DNA of 64,000 nucleotides from Paracyclopina nana (GCA_019096065.1 JAGUCH010000009.1:816001-880000); one strand, 5' to 3'; positions 1 through 12,886 are shown, counted from the stretch's first letter. Made by a program: numbers and translations. Notes: generated from the sequence alone by a model not told the origin.

Positions 1-3000
1 TCGATTGGAAAGTTTGAGAAGTCAAGGCTTTGTGACATTTTCTCGTACAGGTTGATATTTTTTTCTTCGATGGACTGCTTTACTAAGCATACCATAGAAT
101 CAGTATCGGAACAAATTATCTACAAAAAAGCGTTGTTAAAGAACCGAGGCTCATTGATATATATTTTACTTACCTGCAATGAAGGGAACACTGGTTGCAC
201 CTTGTAGTAGTACTCATGGCTCATAAAGTACCTACTCCACTCTAGAATTGAATAAGCTGCGGGGATGGGCTTGTCCAAGGTAGCTATGGCCTCTTTTAAG
301 AAGACTATCGCAAGCTTGCTTGTAATTATGCGACACCCCTCATAGTTGGTCATGCTAGCATACTTCTTGAATTTCTTCTCGCTCCTTGGGAATTTCACCA
401 ACAATCGATTCCTTGTGTTTTCAAACAGCTTGCCTACAAAGGAGAGAAAAAATTATTGTTTGAAAGAAGGAACTTTTTTTTGAAAGGCAAGATACCATAA
501 AGGGAGTTGGAGAGGAGCTTGAAAATGTTCATATCAAACTCAAGCTTGGATGCTTTCCTGAACTGAGTGCATCTCTCAATGTATGGCCTCGCATAGGCTT
601 GCTGAACAAATCTTAACACCCTGTGGATGCCTGTCAGCTTTAAGCCTAATTTCTTGTACATTTGAAAGTTTGCTAAAGAGATGACAACATGATTCTTATC
701 ATAAAAAGTAGAAGTTACTTTTTTCTCCTTGAACTTTGTTTTTTGCGTTAAATCTTTCAACCTCTCTCGAGAATAGGGTGATAAGTCCTGCTCGGTAATT
801 GTTCTTTTCTCAACAACTAAAGGCCAATGTCTATGCTTTTTGTGGAGTTCGTCAGGATACTCGAATGACACTTCCATTATGTATCCATGTCCGCCATCCT
901 TGAAAGGGTCGACAGCATCAAAATCTACTTCTTCAATTTCTTCTGAGCTCAAGAATCGAAAATCTTTCAAAGGTAGTGGTTGAGACATGCATTGCCCATA
1001 TAAGTTGTTCAAATCAATGTAAAACATGGAAGATTTCTCAGACTGTTCACCGTGTCTTGTAGATGCAAATGAATGACCACCTATTATGTTTTTTTCCAAG
1101 AACTCAAACATTTCGCGTTCCGTGATCAGATCAATTTCAGTGCTTGTAGTTAGCAAGAATGCATCCAAAGCAATAGCAGGAGTTGAAAGGTAGTGGAAGC
1201 AGTCCAATCCGCAAAATTTATCGATCATTTTACGGTACCTAAAATAAGAGGAAAGTGGTGCTACATGAAATAACTGTTTCAGAGCTGCAACTTGCCTGAA
1301 CATGCATTCGGCCAAAAGCAATGTGTCAATCATGCAATAAATTGACATGTAGTCAGCCATGTTTCTGCAATTAAACTCAGTGTACACATCCTTGGCAAAT
1401 GCATACTCCTCCTGAGTAACGCTGCATTCACCCAGCATGTCCGAGTAGAAGTCTTCTATTGGAGGAAACTTTCTTATGTTGCACAACCTTTCCAAGCTGG
1501 TCGATAATGAAAAAGGGAAGAAACCTTTGCTAATCATCATGTTAAACCTTTTTTTGCTGAATGCTCTCTTCTTTGCGGATTTCTGTTTGGTTGAAACTAA
1601 AGGGTTGCACAATCTTGACTTTCTCAAGATGGAATAATCATGCTCAGAGTTTCTCAATGTCTCAGCTAGTTTTCCCAAACCACATTGTAGATGTGCAAGC
1701 GAGTCTTGGATGACAAATTTTCCAATCTTGACTGTCCTCATCTTTTCAGTATTCTTGGGCAAAGCTGAAATATCTCTATTTCTATCAATCATGCTCAAGT
1801 CTTGGAGAAGGAACATGATGTCATAACTCATTGCTGAAAGAAAAGTAACATGTATTCTGAACTCTGCATTGAAAATATTGAATCTTACAGTTGTGAGCAT
1901 ACACCGGAATTTTGTTGAGAGCTCTCTCCAGATTAAGGTTGCATTTTGAATGAGCACTTCCCACATATCGTCCTGAAACTTTTTAAGAGAAAAAAACCAT
2001 TATCAAGAAGACTACTATGAAAAACTTGATTTACTGTGACAATGATGTCTGACAACATGCTGGTACGGAGGTCGCAGCACCATTTTTGCGCATTTCACGT
2101 CATACACCGGATGATAGTACTTTGAACAAATGCAGCATTGTATAGAAGTTTTGAAGTCTCTTTTATCCTCCTCTGTCATTCTCATTGGTACAGCTGATGA
2201 TACGTAGTCATCAAACCAATCTTCTTTTTCAATCCATGATTCCACCATTTCCTGTGCAGCTTTTCCAGGCTGGCTCAATCCACTCTCTTCTAAAAGAATG
2301 TCACCTAAATAATTTACCACAACATAACTATATGCGATGGCTTTATGCTCGCTCAAGTTTTTAGTTGCGATGTTTGTACCACAACGACATCGACCTCCAA
2401 TCAGGGTGCCCTCTTTCAAGCAAACGTAGCATGTACCGTTCTCGAATGCATCTTGGGACATGGATTGGCTTGCAGACTCCTCCAAAGGTACTAGAGCACA
2501 CTCCAGGTCAAAAAAGATGGCAATTTTTACTGGGAACTTTTTGTTGTGATTGGTAAACACCATTTTAGGTGGGTGACTTCCAGCCACATCCTCCACTGGT
2601 TTAGGCATATTTATAAGCTGAGAACCATACACAGTGCACCCATTTTTACTGTGTTCATTCAGTAATCGTTGTTTGTAAAATGGTGTGAGGCATTTGTGGC
2701 AGAAATATCGCATACAATGCTTGTAATTTGTAATCCCGGATGATTCCTCCACTTTAGTTATTTCTCTCAGAAAGCAATCCAGATTCTTGATGAGGTAGTA
2801 CCTGTCCTCCACATTCAGAAGGTGTATAATTTTCCCCTTTATTCCTGCTCGCTCTCCAATGCCACTTACAAAAGGAAAAATCATATTATCATAGTAGCTC
2901 AGCACATTCACGCTCAAGTTGAGAGCTGCTGCATTCAGCTCAACAAATTGAGTGTTGTACGGTTCGATTTCCATTCTGTGCTTTTTTGCATTTGCTCTTA

Positions 3001-4275
3001 AAAAGTCTAATCTTGGGAGATCATCCGGTATGGGCAAAACAGCGGGATCGTTGCTATCTTCAGTGTCTTTCACATAAATATCCTCAATAAATGGTCTCAT
3101 CTTTGGTCCACACTCAAAAAAGTTTTGTTGGGGCCAAATGAAATCAGTAAAATAGCCTGAGATTTCCTTTGTGTCATTTTCAGATTCTAGGTCATTCCAA
3201 AAGTATCCAGCTACCACACAAAAGACGAATGAATCATGATCTGGTACTTCCATATCAACCAAATTTTTACTTCGTGGAATCTTGTAATCTGATTTTCGAC
3301 CTTCCATTTCTTCTTCACAGAATCCTAAAAAAGAAATCAAAATTATTCGATTTGCATATTAACATTATTTTTTCATATAAATTTAACAAGTGGGGCCGTT
3401 GCAACGATATCAAATCCCACACTCTGGATTGAGTGCATACTCCATCCTGATCCGGAAAGATCCGTCAATTCGTCAGACCTCATTTCAGCTTCATCAACAG
3501 CAAGGTAAAAGAGGGCTTGAAAGTCTTTGATTCTTGAAGCAATGAGATGAAAGTCTCTAGCTCGATGATACATGAACATTGTATCAATGACATCGCCTTG
3601 CTCATCTTGCATTTCGTAAATGACGGTAAAAACTACACCAACCTTGATGGAGCCTTTCTCAAGAACGATACATTTTACCAAATCATGTGCAGCATCAATC
3701 ATGACCTTATGATTTCGCACAAACATGAACGATTTTCTCTCAGCAATCTCCTCTGTGAAAAGCCATAAATAGTTCAGAGCAGATCCGTTGAAGGCTTGCT
3801 TTCTTAAGATGAATTGCGACTGTTCAGTTTTAGCCCTCAGTTCAGCCACATGAACGGATTGAATGTGTTGCCTTAAAGTATCCATAGTTGAGAAATATTT
3901 TTTTTCAGTGCAAACAAAGCATTGGAACATGCTTGAGTGGGATTCATGCTCTCTTTGAAAGTGAATTATCAAGGTGTTCTTTCTTGTGTAAAAGGCACTG
4001 CATGAGGGACACTTATGGTATAGATGAGGTTGTCCTGTGCGTGCAATCCTACTCTCAGTATGCATAGATGCATAATGAGTGCTATCATCATTTTTAGATG
4101 ATGAAACATGCTTGCACAAAGCACAAATAATATAAATTGTCTTTTTCTTCGATTTTTCTTCTTCCATTGCCTCTTTGTGCTCATTGTCAAAATGAAAACG
4201 CATTTCTTGAATGTTTTGAAATGTCTTTTTACATTTTTTTCCATTGATTTTGTGAGAACAAACAATTTGTTCCAT
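1..4275 (-). CDS. Polinton protein-primed DNA polymerase B, left copy (3' end off window)
   Basis: Family B DNA polymerase of the protein-primed Polinton/Maverick type. Exons on the minus strand: 4275-3441 (exon 1 donor least certain), 3324-2035, 1978-1889, 1833-1296, 1238-496, 433-174 and 119 to the edge. Exon 1 encodes at least three C2H2-like fingers. Exon 2 has a zinc-binding segment and the exonuclease I motif FFDLEC. Splicing of exons 2-3 restores the Polinton-typical HCH...GRYVGSAHSKCN element. Later exons give YIDLNNLYG (motif A region), SNSLYG (motif B) and CSDTDS (motif C). No stop or frameshift was seen in the visible exons, so this copy looks coding-competent, with about 1250 codons before exon 7. 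Start ATG at 4275 follows a TATA/Inr promoter. One intron (1239-1295) is of GC-AG type. Confidence 0.92.
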
Positions 4276-4314
4276 TTTTAATTTACCACCTTTTTTGTTG
4301 GGATTGACTTCAGC

Positions 4315-4353
4315 ACTGATGCTTAAAGTTCTTACACCAACTTCCTTTATATA
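4315..4353 (-). promoter_or_regulatory. TATA box and TCAGT initiator of left polymerase gene
   Basis: On the minus strand TATATAAA lies at 4353-4346 and TCAGT at 4319-4315, with 36 bases from the first T to the initiator A. The ATG follows about 40 bases on. TCAGT is the arthropod-type initiator consensus. The spacing matches the capsid gene promoter at 14,935. Confidence 0.7.
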
Positions 4354-4359
4354 TGCTCA

Positions 4360-4806
4360 CTGGCAAGAAAGCTGTCAAATAGTTCAAGGCTACTAGATTG
4401 ACATGTGTGCATGATTGATTTGACAGATTGAGGGTAAGAATGCAACCTTGAGCTTTAATTGTAGCTTAAGCTAATCATTTTTCATCCTGTAATGTTCAAA
4501 TTATCTAATTTTCTTGACATCAGAGTTTTAAATCGGAAAGAAACAAAAAACATTTACACAACCTTTCAGTTTTGAAATTGAAAGGAAAGGAAGAAACTCT
4601 TTTGTGTGAGTTTGGTGATCTCGTTGAGGCTTTCTTGCGACTATAATGCGCGCAAAAAATGGAACACCATGGTGAGACCTTGAGATCTTGTTGCGGTTAT
4701 CTACCGTTTCAGGTGGACTTGAGTTCGTATATTTAGGGAGCTTCAGGTGGGCTTGAGTTCGCCTTTTTGAAACCTTTCAGGCGAACTTGTAGTTTTTTCC
4801 ACAACA
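4360..4806 (-). repeat. Left half of joined Polinton terminal repeats
   Basis: Non-coding sequence between the left polymerase promoter and the palindrome centre, mirrored at 4813-5240. It contains repeated motifs of the form CTTCAGGTG(G)GCTTGAGTTCG. By position it should be the terminal inverted repeat of a Polinton, since these begin just upstream of the polymerase gene. No distal partner repeat was found in the window. Confidence 0.55.
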
Positions 4807-4820
4807 TACCCGTGTTGTGG
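4799..4820. other. Head-to-head junction: 8-bp arms around a 6-bp spacer
   Basis: CCACAACA (4799-4806) and TGTTGTGG (4813-4820) are perfect inverted arms around TACCCG (4807-4812). Polintons make 6-bp target duplications, so the spacer has the size expected if two elements abut through one target site copy. It could equally be the loop of a hairpin end copied into duplex form. Confidence 0.6.
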
Positions 4821-5243
4821 AAAAAAATACAAGTTTACCTGAAACGTCTCAAAAAGGTAAACTCAAGCTCACCTGAAGCTCACGAAATATACGAACTCAA
4901 GCTCACCTAAAACGCTAGCAAACCGCAACAAGATCTCAAGGTCTCACAAAAGTGTTTCATTTTTTGCGCGCATTATAGTCACTAGAAAGCCTCGACAAGA
5001 TCTCCAAACTCTCACAAACTAAAAGGTTCCGATTTCAAAACTGAAAGGTTGTGTAGATTTTTTTGTTTCTTTCCGATTTCAAACTCTATTGTCAAGTAAA
5101 TTGAATATTTCAAACATGACAGGATGAAAAATGAAAAGCAAAAGCTACAATTAAAGCTCAAGGTTGCATTCTTAACCTAAATCTGTAAAATTAATCATGC
5201 ACACATGTCAATTTACTAGCCCTGAATCATTTCCCAGTGAGAG

Positions 5244-5251
5244 TATATAAA
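5244..5251 (+). promoter_or_regulatory. TATA box of right polymerase gene
   Basis: TATATAAA stands 78 bases before the ATG at 5322, mirroring the left copy. The initiator is changed to TTAGT here (near 5278), one substitution from the TCAGT of the left copy. Confidence 0.6.
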
Positions 5252-5321
5252 GGAAGTTGGTGTAAGAGCTTCAAGCATTAGTGCTATAGTTATTCCCAAC
5301 GAAAAAGGTCACATCATTATA

Positions 5322-8300
5322 ATGGAAAAAATTGTTTGTTCTCACAAAGTCAATGGTAAAAAATGCAAAATGACATTTCAAAACATTGAAGAAATGCGTT
5401 TTCACTTTGACAATGAGCACAAACAGGCAATGGACGAAGAAAAATTGAAGAAAAAGGCAACATACATAATTTGTGCTTTGTGCAAGCATGTTTCATCATC
5501 TAAAAATGATGATAACTCTCATTATGCATCTGTGCATACTGAGAGTAGGATTGCACGCACAGGACAACCATATTTGTACCATAAGTGTCCTTCATGCAGT
5601 GCCTTTTACACAAGAAAGAACACCATGATAATTCATTTTCAAAGGGAACATGAATCCCACTCTAGCATGTTCCAACGCTTTGTTTGCACTGAAAAAATTA
5701 ATTTCTCAACTATGGATGCTTTAAGGCAACACATCCAATCCGTTCATGTGGCTGAACTGAGGGCTAAAACTGAACAGTCACATTTCATCTTAAGAAAGCA
5801 AGCCTTCAATGGATCTGCTCTGAACTATTTATGGCTTTTCACGGAGGACATTGCTGAGAGAAAGTCCTTCATGTTTGTGCAAAATCATAAGGTCATGATT
5901 GATGCTGCACATGATTTGGTAAAATGCATCGTTCTTGAGAAAGGCTCCATCAAGATTGGTGTAGTTTATACCATCGTTTACGAAATGCAAGATGAGCAAG
6001 GCAATGTCATTGATACAATGTTCATGTATCATCGAGCTAGAGACTTTCATCTCATTGCATCAAGAATCAAAGACTTTCATGCTCTCTTTTTCCTTGCTGT
6101 TGATGAAGCTGAAATGAGGTCTGATGAATTGACTGATCTGTCTGGATCCGGATGGAGTATGCACTCAATCCAGAGTGTAGGATTTGATATCTTTGCAACT
6201 GCACCACTTGTTAAATTTATATGAAAAAAACAACAACTTATAATATGTTAATTTGCAAATCGAATAATTTTGATTTCTCTTTAGGATTCTGGGAAGAAGA
6301 AATGGAAGGTCGAAAATCAGATTACAAGATTCCACGCTCCAGAAATTTGGTTGATGTGGAAGTACCAGATCATGATTCATTCGTCTTTTGTGTGGTAGCT
6401 GGATACTTTTGGAATGACTTACAATGTGAAAATGATACAAAGGAAATCTCAGCCTATTTTACTGATTTCATTTGGCCCCAACAAAACTTTTTTGATTGTG
6501 GACCAAAAATGAGACCATTTATTGAGGATATTTATGTCAAAGACACTGAAGATAGCAACGATCCATCTGTTTTGCCCCTACCGGATGATCTCCCAAGATT
6601 AGACTTTTTAAGAGCTAATGCAAAAAAGCATAGAATGGAAATCAAACCATACAACACTCAATTTATAGAGCTGAATGCTGCAGCTCTCAACTTGAGCGTG
6701 AATGTGTTGAGCTACTATGATAATATGATTTTTCCTTTTGTAAATGGCATTGGAGAGCAAGCAGGAAAAAAGGGGAAAATTATACACCTTCTGAATGTGG
6801 AGGACAGGTACTACCTCATGAAGAATCTGGATTGCTTTCTGAGAGAAATAACTAAAGTGGAGGAATCATCCGGAATCACAAATTACAAGCATTGTATGCG
6901 ATATTTCTGCCCCAAATGTCTCACACCATTTTACAAACAACGATTACTGGATGAACACAGCAAAAATGGGTGCACTTTGTATGGTTCAGAGCTTGTAAAT
7001 ATGCCTAAACTAGTGGAGGATGAGACTGGAAGTCACCCACCAAAAATGGTGTTTACCAACCACAACAAAAAGTTCCCGGTAAAAATTGCCATCTTTTTTG
7101 ACCTAGAGTGTGCTCTAGTTCCTTTGGAGGAGTCTGTAAGCCAATCTTTGTCACAAGATGCATTCGAGAATGGTACATGCTACGTTTGCTTGAAAGAGGG
7201 CACCCTGATTGGAGGTCGTTGTCGTTGTGGTACAAACATTGCAACGAAAAACTTAAGCGAGCATAAAGCCATCGCATATAGTTATGTTGTGGTAAATTAT
7301 TTAGGTGACATTCTTTTGGAAGAGAGTGGATTGAGTCAGTGTGGAAAGGCTGCACAGGAAATGGTGGAATCATGGATTGAAAAAGAACATTGGTTTGAAG
7401 ACTACGTATCATCAGCTGTACCAATGAGAATGACAGAGGACGATAAAAGAGACTTTGAAAATTCTACACAATGCTGCATTTGTTCAAAGTCCTATCATCC
7501 AGAGTATGACTTGAAATGCTTAAAAATGGTGCTGCGAGCTTCGTACCAGCATGTTGTGAGGCATCATTGCCACAGTAAATCAATTTTTTTCATAGTAGTC
7601 TTCTTGATAATGGTTTTTTCCCCTTAAACAGTTTCAGGACGATATGTGGGAAGTGCTCATTCAAAATGCAACCTTAATCTGGAGAAAGCTCTCAATAAAA
7701 TTCCGGTGTATGCTCACAACTGTAAGATTCAATATTTTCAATACAGAGTTCAGAATACATGTTACTTTTCTTTCAGCAATGAGTTATGACATCATGTTCC
7801 TTCTCCAAGACTTGAGCATGATTGATAGAGATAGAGATATTTCAGCATTACCAAAGAATACTGAAAAGATGAGGACAGTCAAGATTGGAAAATTTGTCAT
7901 CCAAGACTCGCTCGCACATCTACAATGTGGGTTGGGGAAACTAGCTGAGACACTGAGAAACTCTGAGCATGATTATTCCATCTTGAGAAAGTCAAAATTG
8001 TGCAACCCTTTAGTTCCAACCAAACAGAAATCATCAAAGAAGAGAGCATTCAGCGAAAAAAGGTTTAACATGATGATTAGCAAAGGTTTCTTCCCTTTTT
8101 CATTATCGACTAGCTTGGAAAGGTTGTGCAACATTAAAAAGTTTCCTCCGATAGAAGATTTTTACTCAGACATGTTGGGTGAATGCAGCGTTACTCAGGA
8201 GGAGTATGCATTTGCCAAGGATGTGTTCACTGAGTTTAATTGCAGAAACATGGCTGACTACATGTCAATTTATTGCATGATTGACACATTGTTGTTGACT

Positions 8301-10063
8301 GAATGCATGTTCAGGCAAGTTGCATCTTGTGCACACAGTTATTTCATATACCGCCACTTTCCTCCTATTTTAGGTACCGTAAAATGATTGATAAATTTTG
8401 TGGATTGGACTGCTTCCACTACCTTTCGACTCCTGCTATTGCTTTGGATGCATTCTTGCTGACCACAAGCACTGAAATTGAACTGATCACGGACTGGGAA
8501 ATGTTTGAGTTTTTGGAAAAAAACATAATTGGTGGTCATTCATTTGCATCTACGAGACATGGTGAACAGTCTGAGAAATCTTGCATGTTTTACATTGATT
8601 TGAACAACTTATATGGACAATGCATGTCTCAACCACTACCTTTGAAAGATTTTCAATTCCTGAGCTCAGAAGAAATTGAAGAAGTAGATTTTGATGCTGT
8701 CGACCCTTTCAAGGATGGCGGATATTGATACATTATGGAAGTATCATTCGAGTATCCTAGTGAACTCCATAAAAAGCATAGACATTGGCCTTTAGTTGTT
8801 GAGAAAAGAACAATTACCGAGGCAGACTTATCACCCTATTCTCGAGAGAGGTTAAAAGACTTAACAAAAAAAACAAAGTTCAAGGAGAAGAAAGTAACTT
8901 CCACTTTTTATGATAAGAATCATGTTGTCATCTCTTTAGCAAACTTTCAAATGTATAAGAAATTAGGCTTAAAGCTGACAGCCATCCACAGAGTGTTAAG
9001 ATTTGTTCAGCAAACCTATGCAAGACCGTACATTGAGAGATGCACTCAGTTCAGGAAAGCATCCAAGCTTGAGTTTGATATGAACATTTTCAAGCTCCTC
9101 TCCACTTCCCTTTATGGTATTTTCAAAAAAAAAGTTCCTTCTTTCAAACTATAATTCTTCTCTCCTTTGTAGGTAAGCTGTTTGAAAACACAAGGAATCG
9201 ATTGTTGGTGAAATTCCCAAGGAGAAGAAATTCAAGAAGTATGCCAGCATGACCAACTATGAGGGGTGTCGCATAATTACAAGCAAGCTTGCGATAGTCT
9301 TCTTAAAAGAGGCCATAGCTACCTTGGACAAGCCCATCCCTGCAGCTTATTCAATTCTAGAGTGGATTAGGTACTTTATGAGCCATGAGTACTACTACAA
9401 GGTGCAACCAGTGTTCCCTTCATTGCAAGTACATAAAATATTTATATTATTATTAAGTCCGAGTTCTTTAACTACACTTTTTTGTAGATAATTTGTTCCG
9501 ACACTGATGATTCTATGGTATGCTTAGTAAAGCAGTCTATTGAAGAAAAAAATATCAACCTGTACGAGAAAATGTCACAAAGCCTTGACTTCTCAAACTT
9601 TCCAATCGATCATCCAAAGTATGATGGATCTAGGAAAAATCAGTTGGGATTATGGAAGGATGAGATGAAAGGGACCAGTGAGATTGTAGAAGCCATAGCC
9701 CTCAGAGCCAAATGCTACGCTTTGCGAACTCAGCAAGTTGATTACAACAACAAAGCAGGGGCGAGTACATCGGTGCAAAAGCAAGAGAAAAAAGTCTTGA
9801 AAGGTATCTCCAAACACTTGACTCAATTTAAGATAAGGTTTCAGCATTACAAGGATGCTTTGATGAGAGACAAGAAAATTTTTGCAGCCTTTGGTGCAAT
9901 CAAAACAGATGGATACAGACTCTTTACACAGCAAGTTGTCAAGTCAGCTCTCGTCAACTTTGATTCAAAAAGATATATTTTCCCATGTGGATTGCACACA
10001 GTACCATTTGGTAGCATTGAAATTGATGAGAACAAGGGAGAATGTCCCAATTGTAAAGAATAA
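5322..10063 (+). pseudogene. Polinton protein-primed DNA polymerase B, right copy (damaged)
   Basis: Same gene as the left arm. Exons: 5322-6156, 6285-7574, 7632-7721, 7777-8314, 8374-9116, 9173-9428, 9488-10063; the protein would be near 1440 residues. Lesions seen: a TGA at 8726-8728 between motifs A and B; motif B reads STSLYG where the other copy has SNSLYG; a 4-base deletion near 9225 shifts exon 6; motif C is DTDDS because of an extra codon near 9505. The intron after 8314 uses a GC donor as in the left arm. The C-terminal exon ends 20 bases from the convergent penton-like gene, with AATAAA at about 10,071. This copy is unlikely to make active polymerase. Confidence 0.9.
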
Positions 10064-10082
10064 AACAGTGTAATAAAAAACA

Positions 10083-11581
10083 TCAGCCACGCAGCTTGAA
10101 CAATAGGTTAATAAAAACATCATCATTCGAGGAAGGAGAGAAGGCAATTGGGTTGTATGAGCTATCTAGTAGCTTGAATCTTAGCCTGCTCGGTTTACTA
10201 ACCGACAAGTTGTGAAAGTAAATGTGTTCAAACTCAAACATGTGGCTAGTTCCCAAGAGCTGAGACTTAATTGGAACACACCGTAGCACAGGCTTCATCT
10301 TAGACCCGACCAAAGTAGGAACGATGGCATCACACTCCAAAAAGATGACAAATGGAGCATGTTCTTCAAACTTGGGTGGTCTCATCAAGGAGAAGCGTTG
10401 ATTGGGTTGGAGCAGAAAGGTGAGAGAGTCTCTGAGAGTCTTCTTTTCAACAGTGGAAGGAATGTCAATCAAGTTCCCTCCAAGAAAGTCAAACAACTTA
10501 CGGCTCAAAGTGATCTTGGTGAGCTTAGCTGAATTGTAAAACTCGAGAGACTTTTTTTGTTGATCAACAGAGGCTAAAAGGTTCCAGTTGGTAGAGTGTT
10601 CAAAAATGTAGCTCAACTCTTCCGCAGAATGAGAATGTGTTGGTAGCACAATTTTATGATTTTCAATACTTTGCACCCCGGGTATGACACATTCAACCGC
10701 TAAAGTTCGCTCTTCAAGGGTTAAGTTGTTGGAGAATATGCATGGAAGCAGCAATGAGGTAAGAGCAACCTTCCATCCAGAGGTAATGCGACCGTGAAAT
10801 CATGCTTGCTTTCCTCCTTTCCTCTAGAGGTGAATTGTAGCTGAGCCTCTTCGTGGTAAGAGGAGGACATGCGAACCTCATTAAACAGCAACTTTAAAAT
10901 GGTCTCTCCTCCTTCAGTAGTAGCAATAACCTCACCCTTCTCGTCCTTTATGGTGATGGTTAGTTTGTTAAGAGACTGTATTGCCGCAGGGAGAAATATT
11001 GGTTGCTTGAATTCGTGCTGCACACGCGTGGGCCTCCCTGACCCGCTGATTGACTTGTAATCATAAATGCAATGTTCACGTGGTGGGTAAAAGGAGGCCA
11101 AAGTGTTAGAAGTTGACCAACCTGGTGAGAGTTGAGAGCAATGCACATTGATAATCTGAGGATAGAGGGTTGACATAAAGTCTCCAATGCTCTCCTTGGA
11201 GGGTAGCAAAATGGCATTGGGGTTGGAAGGATTGACTTTCCATCTTGAGCAGGGTAGGACATGGTACACGCTTCCATCAATTTCTGTCTTCTTGAGTGAC
11301 ATGTCTGAAATGAGTTCCTTTGATAGGAAGTAGTCTGAAAAGTTGGTGTGCATGTAAAGCACTCCGTGCTTGGCATACTGCAGGGGAAGCTTGAGAAAGA
11401 GAATGTCACTGGGAGCATGGTAGGACATAGTCAAGGGTGTTGTATTTAGGTTTCGGTTCTCCATCGCTGTCATCAGCTCAAACTGGCTGTATGTTACGTG
11501 AGGGATGCAAACTTTCTGACTTTGTTCCAGATTGCTCAGCTGAGCACTTGACGTTATCTGAGACTCATGCAGAAGTATCAA
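10083..11581 (-). CDS. Polinton penton-like (minor) capsid protein, frame broken
   Basis: Two open frames (11581-10721 and 10754-10083) overlap by 34 bases and read as one protein if a shift near 10,780-10,790 is allowed; no convincing intron fits. The 5' limit is open, with no good ATG at its start; an ATG lies inside near residue 40. A beta-rich segment (LTITIKDEKGEV) sits mid-protein, and the C-terminal part has a VIFLECDAIVPTLVG...LRCVP pattern that I associate with one of the conserved Polinton capsid proteins. Assignment as penton/minor capsid is by this recollection and context (next to integrase, convergent with polymerase). It should form part of the icosahedral shell. Confidence 0.55.
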
Positions 11582-11778
11582 GGTGGGTGTGTCTTCTTTA
11601 TCTGCTAGGTGTGGGTTCTTAAACCTGCCGGAGAAGTTTAACTATGAGAGAGCCATTTGCCAACCAAATCCTTTACGCGCTCTCAAGTGAAACTTGTTGG
11701 TGAAGCATGACTGTGAGTTAGCCTAAAAAAAATCCTTCTCCGACGAAAGTAGGTAAGCTTCGTGGTAAGGGCTGGAAG

Positions 11779-12869
11779 TCATAGCTTCAGCAAGTTTCCA
11801 CTTTGAATCCATTCTGAGCTGCTTCGCTTAGGATCATGATTGTGGGGGACTCGAACAAGAAGAGCTGACCCATCGCTCGATCTCTCGAGTACATCATCTT
11901 TCGTGAACATCACTTCAGTGAGTTCAGCCTCCATGAACCAACCTCTGAGGGGCTCCTTGTTAGCTGCAGCAACATGCCTCAAGGAATACAAGGGTAGAGG
12001 CTTGTCTAGGTCAACTTTTGTGATCAGGAACAGCTCCCGTGTAGATTGCTGAGCATGAGCTATGCCAAACAGGCCCATCAGCTTGGCAATCCGAACAATT
12101 TGACCAAGCTGAAATCGCGGTGGTTGCTTTGAAGCTTTTGCTTCAATCTTTTTTCATTGAGCTCTCTGACTTTGTTCTGATTCTCCAAGCTGCTTTCACA
12201 CTCCAAGGGACTCATCTTGATTGAGCTGTGATAGCGAGAGTTGTAGCCTTTTACAATATCTTGCAAGACAGGCAGGAAAAATTTGCAACCAGCGTTGGTG
12301 CAGTAGCGTTCAATGTAAGATTTGAGAGTGAGCATCACCCTCTCACAAATGAGCGCTTTACCCGTAGTTGGGTTGGTGTACATTGCAATGCCGAGCCTGT
12401 CAGTCATTGCCAGAAACATTCGGTTGATACACTCCTTGCCAAGATCGGTGACAAGGGTTCGAGCTCTACGGATTTCCGAGTGAAACATGTCTTCAAAGGC
12501 CACCACCTCACCGGCACTTTTTGTCTTTAAAGCTCTCACAAAAATCCGCTTGGTGAACGCATCAATCACAACTAATAGGTAACGCCTTCCCAAGTTGTGA
12601 GCTCCCTGATCTTTCATCATGCCAATATCACATTGCAGTTGATCTCTGCTTGCATAGCAGTAAATAGGGTTGCGAACCCTAGGTTTTTTATAGTTCCTAT
12701 GCAAAGTATAGAAATTTGCGGTGGAGAGGAACTTCTTTATTTTCTTTAAAGGAAGGGCTCCATCGTAGAATCGGTAGATAACACCCGGTGATGCAAACCC
12801 AATGGGCGAGACAGGAGATCTATAGTTAGCCAGTAGATGACGCCAAGCTTTCAGAGGAGTTAGCTTCAT
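11779..12869 (-). CDS. Polinton retroviral-type integrase (RVE), frame broken near the C-terminus
   Basis: Integrase inserting the linear element into chromosomes. ATG at 12869. Catalytic core: first Asp in LQCDIG, second in LVTDLGKE, Glu in LICERVMLTLKSYIERY, giving an intact D,D-35-E type core; NSRYHSSIKMSPLE follows as is usual. The frame stops at 12078, but the next frame (to 11779) continues with a chromo/SH3-like C-terminal segment (FQLGQIVRIAK, then a RELFLITKV...PLYSLRHV region). The switch lies in or after an A6 run near 12,135-12,145. A 62-base GT-AG intron ending at TTTCAG near 12,106 would also restore the frame. Whether the break is real, an assembly indel or an intron is open. 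Confidence 0.85.
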
Positions 12870-12886
12870 TCTCTCTCTCTCTCTCT

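Larger units (their letters stand above)
1..9608. repeat. Giant imperfect palindrome (two 4.8-kb inverted arms)
   Basis: The first bases are the reverse complement of bases ending at 9608, and the match continues inwards to the centre near 4810. Both arms carry the same gene with the same exon sizes (835, 1290, 90, 538 and 743 nt for exons 1-5; exon 6 is 260 versus 256 nt). The left arm runs off the window, so the true length is unknown. The arms differ by scattered substitutions and small indels, which argues against a simple fold-back sequencing artefact. Confidence 0.93.

Noticed and set aside
1-9608. Palindrome as a simple long-read fold-back artefact
   Set aside because: The arms differ by many substitutions and indels, including frame-changing ones, which a fold-back of one molecule would not give.
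12118-12150. Programmed -1 ribosomal frameshift in the integrase
   Set aside because: The A-run heptamer is not in the phase needed for a canonical slip, so an indel or intron is more likely.
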